A DNA stretch of 64,000 nucleotides from the NCBI GenBank assembly GCA_964468045.1, contig CAYXTO010000012.1:29038-93037 (forward strand). Direction: 5' to 3'. Shown one piece after another: positions 60,893 to 64,000 of this stretch. A model generated the notes under the pieces. The model did no database searches, was not told the origin of the DNA, and was given only the letters and a program-made list of their open reading frames with translations. The translations under genes and the position numbers were made by a program. The stretch comes from JAWKXU01 sp964468045. Its GTDB lineage: Bacteria > Pseudomonadota > Alphaproteobacteria > Sphingomonadales > Sphingomonadaceae. Positions within the stretch are counted from its first letter, which is position 1. Every line of letters starts with the position of its first letter.

Positions 60893-61915
60893 ATGATAGC
60901 GCAGTTGCAGAGACGTGGCGTGCAGCTCAAGGGGCAGCCATCGTCCCTATCGCTGGCATCCTTCGAGGAGGGGGTGCCGCCCTCGTCGTTCGACGAGGTG
61001 ATCGTAGAAATACACGCGAGTTCTCTGAATTATCATGACTATCTGGTCATGACTGGAGCAATCCCCGTGGCCGATGGGAGAATTCCGTTGTCCGATGGCG
61101 CCGGCACAGTGATCGCGGCCGGCCCTGCGGTGGAGGGCTTCGCTGCAGGTGACAAGGTGATAGGGACGTTCTTTTCGGATTGGACTTGTGGGCAGCCAAC
61201 ACCTGATGCGCTTGCGAAAATCGCGGGAGATAGCGTCGACGGGTTTGCCGCAGATTACGTCACAATGCCAGAACGGTGTTTTACCCGGATGCCCGAAGGC
61301 CTGGATTTCGCGGAGGCCGCCACCATCCCCTGTGCGGGAGTTACCGCATGGACCGCCTTGACCGGAGACGGCGGCCTGCAATCTGGCAGTGTCGTGGTTG
61401 TCCAAGGCACGGGAGGAGTAGCGATCTGGACCCTGCAACTGGCGAAGTCGATGGGCGCCAAGGTGATCGCGCTGACATCTTCACAGGAGAAATCAACCAG
61501 GCTCACGTCGCTCGGCGCAGACCTGGTCATCGATTACACTTCGGAGCCGGATTGGTCCTCCGCCGTCATGGAATTCACTGGCGGGATCGGGGCGGACCTT
61601 ATCGTGGAGGTCGTAGGAGGGGTCAGCCTCGGCCAGTCGATCGCAGCCTGCCGCATGGGCGGACGGATCGCGGCCATCGGCTTCCTGGCCGATACGATCG
61701 CTCCGGTTGCCATTCCCGATCTGCTGCTCAGGCACATAAGAATTTCGGGAAGGGCTGTCGGAAGTCATGCGGATCAAAAAAATCTCGTCGAGTACATCAA
61801 TAAAAAATCGATCAAGCCGTTTGTCGGAAAATCATTCGATCTGAACGAATTGAAAAAGGCTTTCGAAGCTCTTGAGAGCAAGAAGGTATTTGGAAAAATA
61901 GCGATCATAATTTGA
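60893..61915 (+). CDS. Zinc-independent medium-chain dehydrogenase/reductase
   Basis: 340 residues. MDR fold beginning IAQLQRRGVQLKGQPSSLSL; NLNYHDYLVMTG-like block (ASSLNYHDYLVMTGAIPVAD); the position of the zinc ligands lacks the GHE motif (SDGAGTVIAAG), so it is of the quinone-oxidoreductase type. Cofactor-binding GTGGVAIWTLQLAKSMGAKV and LTSSQEKSTRL, where the Ser favours NADP. It starts two bases after the P450 stop, so the two are co-transcribed. It could oxidise the alcohol made by the P450 or reduce an enone. Confidence 0.88.
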   Translation: MIAQLQRRGVQLKGQPSSLSLASFEEGVPPSSFDEVIVEIHASSLNYHDYLVMTGAIPVADGRIPLSDGAGTVIAAGPAVEGFAAGDKVIGTFFSDWTCGQPTPDALAKIAGDSVDGFAADYVTMPERCFTRMPEGLDFAEAATIPCAGVTAWTALTGDGGLQSGSVVVVQGTGGVAIWTLQLAKSMGAKVIALTSSQEKSTRLTSLGADLVIDYTSEPDWSSAVMEFTGGIGADLIVEVVGGVSLGQSIAACRMGGRIAAIGFLADTIAPVAIPDLLLRHIRISGRAVGSHADQKNLVEYINKKSIKPFVGKSFDLNELKKAFEALESKKVFGKIAIII

Positions 61916-61959
61916 CTATAAGGTATTGAAATTAATTATATATTATTTAAGGATGCTAG

Positions 61960-63891
61960 GTGAAATTTTCTTTGGATAAAAGATTGGAGGCAGCGCTTGA
62001 GAAGGCTAACTTGCCAACGCTGGCGTGCATCCTCGTTCATCTCACCGGGGACCGGCTATGGATCGAGGGAAAGTTTCGCCCAAGCAGAACGCGTGGCCTC
62101 GACGATAATGATAGCGGCGGTTACCCGAATGAGGTTGCCGATGAAATCCGTTCAGCGGCGCGGGATGCCCTGTTGGAGTGGTTCGGAGGCAAGCCCCTAG
62201 CCAAACCCAACCTGTCGGATGCGGAGCTTATCGAAATGATGGGCATTTCGCTGGGCGAGAATATTCCGCCCGAATATGCATTGATGGTGAGAGGCGAATT
62301 GCAGCTTCCCGGAAGCGAAGTGCGAGAAGGTGCTGGTCCTACCGCCGATGCTCCGCCTCAGGATTTCAGCGCGATCATCATCGGCGCTGGTATTTCCGGG
62401 CTGTGCGCCGCCGTGAATCTTGCTGCGGCGGGAATTCCTTATACTATCATCGAGCGCCAGAACTGCGTCGGTGGGGTCTGGTCGGAGAATTGCTATCCGG
62501 GCGCGGGCTGCGATGTGCCCAGCTATCTCTATTCCTATTCGTTCAGCCCGTTCGACTGGTCGCGCTTCTTCGCGAGCCGGCAGGAAATCCAGCAATATCT
62601 GAGAAGCGTGGCAGAAAGCTTCGATGTGCTGGATCATATCCGGTTTGGTCTTGAAGTGACTGAGGCTTCCTATGATGAGGCCAGCGAAACATGGTCGGTG
62701 GAGATGAACGCCGAGGATGGTTCCCGGCAAAGCCTGCGCGGCAATATCCTGATCAGCGCGGTGGGGGCCTTCAACAAACCTCATCTGCCTGCTGTGCCTG
62801 GGCTGGACAGCTTCAAGGGCGCTAGCGTCCATACTGCCCATTATCCCCGGGAAGGGCTGGACTTGGATGGCAAGCGGGTTGTCCTGATCGGCAATGGTGC
62901 CAGCGCCATGCAGGTGGGACCGGCGATTGCCGATCGGGTGTCGGAGCTGACCATCGTTCAGCGCACGCCGCAGTGGATCGCGCCTTTTCCGAAGTTCGCG
63001 CAAGATATTCCTGATGACCTGAGGTGGTTGCTGCAGGAAGTCCCGCTCTATCGCCTGTGGTATCGGCTTCGCTTGAGTTGGGCCTTTAACGACAAGCTGT
63101 ATGAGGCGCTGCAGCAAGATCCGGAATGGCCATTGGACGGAGCCTCGATCAACGCTGTGAATGATAGTCACCGTATTGCATTGACGGATTATGCGCGGCG
63201 GGAATTGGCGGATGCGCCTGAACTTCTGCCAAGGGTGCTGCCCGATTATCCGCCTTTCGGTAAGCGCATGCTGCTCGACAACGGCTGGTTCAGGACGCTG
63301 GCACGGGCTAATGTTCGCCTGGTCGATAGCGGTGTGAAATCCGTGTTCGAAAATGGCGTAGTGCTTGATGACGATACCCTTCTTGAAGCCGATGTGTTGA
63401 TCTGGGCTACAGGATTCGATGTGGTGAATTTCATCGCGCCGATGAAGGTCAACGGCAAAGGTGGCGCCACGCTCCAGAAGGATTGGAACGGCGACGACGC
63501 CAGGGCTTATCTCGGCACGGTCGTCCATGGATATCCCAACTTCTTCTGCCTCTATGGGCCAAACACCCAGTTCGGCCATGGGGGCAGCCTGATCACGATC
63601 CTTGAGCGGCAGATGCATTATGTCATGTCACTGCTCGAACAGATGTTCGCGCAGGGTATTTCCAGCGTCGAAGTGCGGCAGTCCGTTTTTGATGATTATA
63701 ATCGCAAGGTGGATGAGCTTCATTCTAGCATGGTCTGGACGTTTCCTGGTGTTGAGACATACTATAAAAATTCCAAAGGCCGTATCGTCGTGAATAACCC
63801 CTTTAGAGTTATTCAGTTCTGGGAAATGACGGAAGCAGCTAATCTTGGAGATTATAACATTTCGACCATAAAAGAAAAAATCACTGCATAG
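61960..63891 (+). CDS. Baeyer-Villiger-type flavin monooxygenase (HAPMO-like)
   Basis: 643 residues. N-terminal extension of about 135 residues (ANLPTLACILVHLTGDRLWI, then GISLGENIPPEYALM), as in hydroxyacetophenone monooxygenase. FAD motif IIIGAGISGLCAAVN (142-147 core), then GGVWSENCYPGAGCDVPS, a known Baeyer-Villiger block; NADP motif LIGNGASAMQ. The fingerprint reads FKGASVHTAHYP where Trp is usual, with Tyr in place. ATG motif in IWATGFDVVNF. The GTG start has AAGGA six bases ahead. It would convert a ketone to ester or lactone, in line with the neighbouring dehydrogenase. Confidence 0.92.
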   Translation: MKFSLDKRLEAALEKANLPTLACILVHLTGDRLWIEGKFRPSRTRGLDDNDSGGYPNEVADEIRSAARDALLEWFGGKPLAKPNLSDAELIEMMGISLGENIPPEYALMVRGELQLPGSEVREGAGPTADAPPQDFSAIIIGAGISGLCAAVNLAAAGIPYTIIERQNCVGGVWSENCYPGAGCDVPSYLYSYSFSPFDWSRFFASRQEIQQYLRSVAESFDVLDHIRFGLEVTEASYDEASETWSVEMNAEDGSRQSLRGNILISAVGAFNKPHLPAVPGLDSFKGASVHTAHYPREGLDLDGKRVVLIGNGASAMQVGPAIADRVSELTIVQRTPQWIAPFPKFAQDIPDDLRWLLQEVPLYRLWYRLRLSWAFNDKLYEALQQDPEWPLDGASINAVNDSHRIALTDYARRELADAPELLPRVLPDYPPFGKRMLLDNGWFRTLARANVRLVDSGVKSVFENGVVLDDDTLLEADVLIWATGFDVVNFIAPMKVNGKGGATLQKDWNGDDARAYLGTVVHGYPNFFCLYGPNTQFGHGGSLITILERQMHYVMSLLEQMFAQGISSVEVRQSVFDDYNRKVDELHSSMVWTFPGVETYYKNSKGRIVVNNPFRVIQFWEMTEAANLGDYNISTIKEKITA

Positions 63892-63933
63892 ATTGATGCA
63901 ATATTAAATTTAATTACATTTGGGAGATGTATC

Positions 63934-64000
63934 GTGTCTCAGAGATTGCGATTTGGAACGTTTATACCGCCGCATCATTTGCCGGTGAACTACAACCCGA
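63934..64000 (+). CDS. Partial LLM class flavin monooxygenase (start only)
   Basis: The first 22 residues are visible before the window ends: SQRLRFGTFIPPHHLPVNYN. The LRFGTFIPPHH pattern is the first strand of luciferase-like monooxygenases, and close to limonene-type members as I recall. GGGAG seven bases before the GTG supports the start. It continues the oxidative cluster, giving a second LLM enzyme. Confidence 0.75.
   Translation, partial: MSQRLRFGTFIPPHHLPVNYNP

Overview
The window looks like chromosome from an alphaproteobacterium of the sphingomonad group (Sphingomonadaceae; Novosphingobium or Sphingobium type). The signs are high GC, the alphaproteobacterial form of SspB, sigma-EcfG promoters (GGAAC-N16-CGTT), LexA boxes of the form GAAC-N7-GAAC, TonB-dependent receptors, and the short repeat CTTCGACAAGCTCAG. 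Every assignment rests on reading the sequence and remembered family features; no database search was run.

1-21 kb is mostly ordinary chromosome: a tandem universal stress protein, an S9 peptidase, a MipA/OmpV protein, a TPP riboswitch ahead of a small membrane protein and thiC, a TauE-type exporter, an AbrB/Doc toxin-antitoxin pair, a LexA-controlled LigT-type gene, lipoproteins, GFA proteins, aqpZ, a single-domain response regulator, a dipeptidase and dapD. Three promoters here match sigma-EcfG exactly, and a fourth matches with one mismatch.

20-36 kb holds core genes: gmk and sspB on the minus strand, hisB-hisH-hisA-hisF, a tiny PEP-CTERM protein, hisE and a HIT protein, then the full Tol-Pal set ybgC-tolQ-tolR-tolA-tolB-pal. 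A J-domain protein, an SLC13 transporter, infC (probably starting at AUA), pdeM and hemF follow. 36.5-44.6 kb is a complete cbb3 oxidase locus, ccoNOQP-ccoGHIS, under an FNR/FixK-type box shared with a divergent OmpW-like gene.

44.6-64 kb is accessory: a flavin monooxygenase divergent from a NodD-like LysR regulator, an SDR remnant, the SOS mutagenesis cassette imuA-imuB-dnaE2 under a LexA box, a flavin-binding protein, and from 53.6 kb a catabolic cluster. The cluster has a TetR regulator, a luciferase-like monooxygenase, an esterase, a TonB receptor, a P450cam-like P450, a medium-chain dehydrogenase, a Baeyer-Villiger-type monooxygenase and the start of a second luciferase-like monooxygenase. 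Together these could oxidise a cyclic terpenoid: hydroxylation, dehydrogenation to a ketone, lactone formation, ester cleavage. This cluster is the best candidate for something undescribed. It runs off the right edge, and no ferredoxin or reductase for the P450 is visible.
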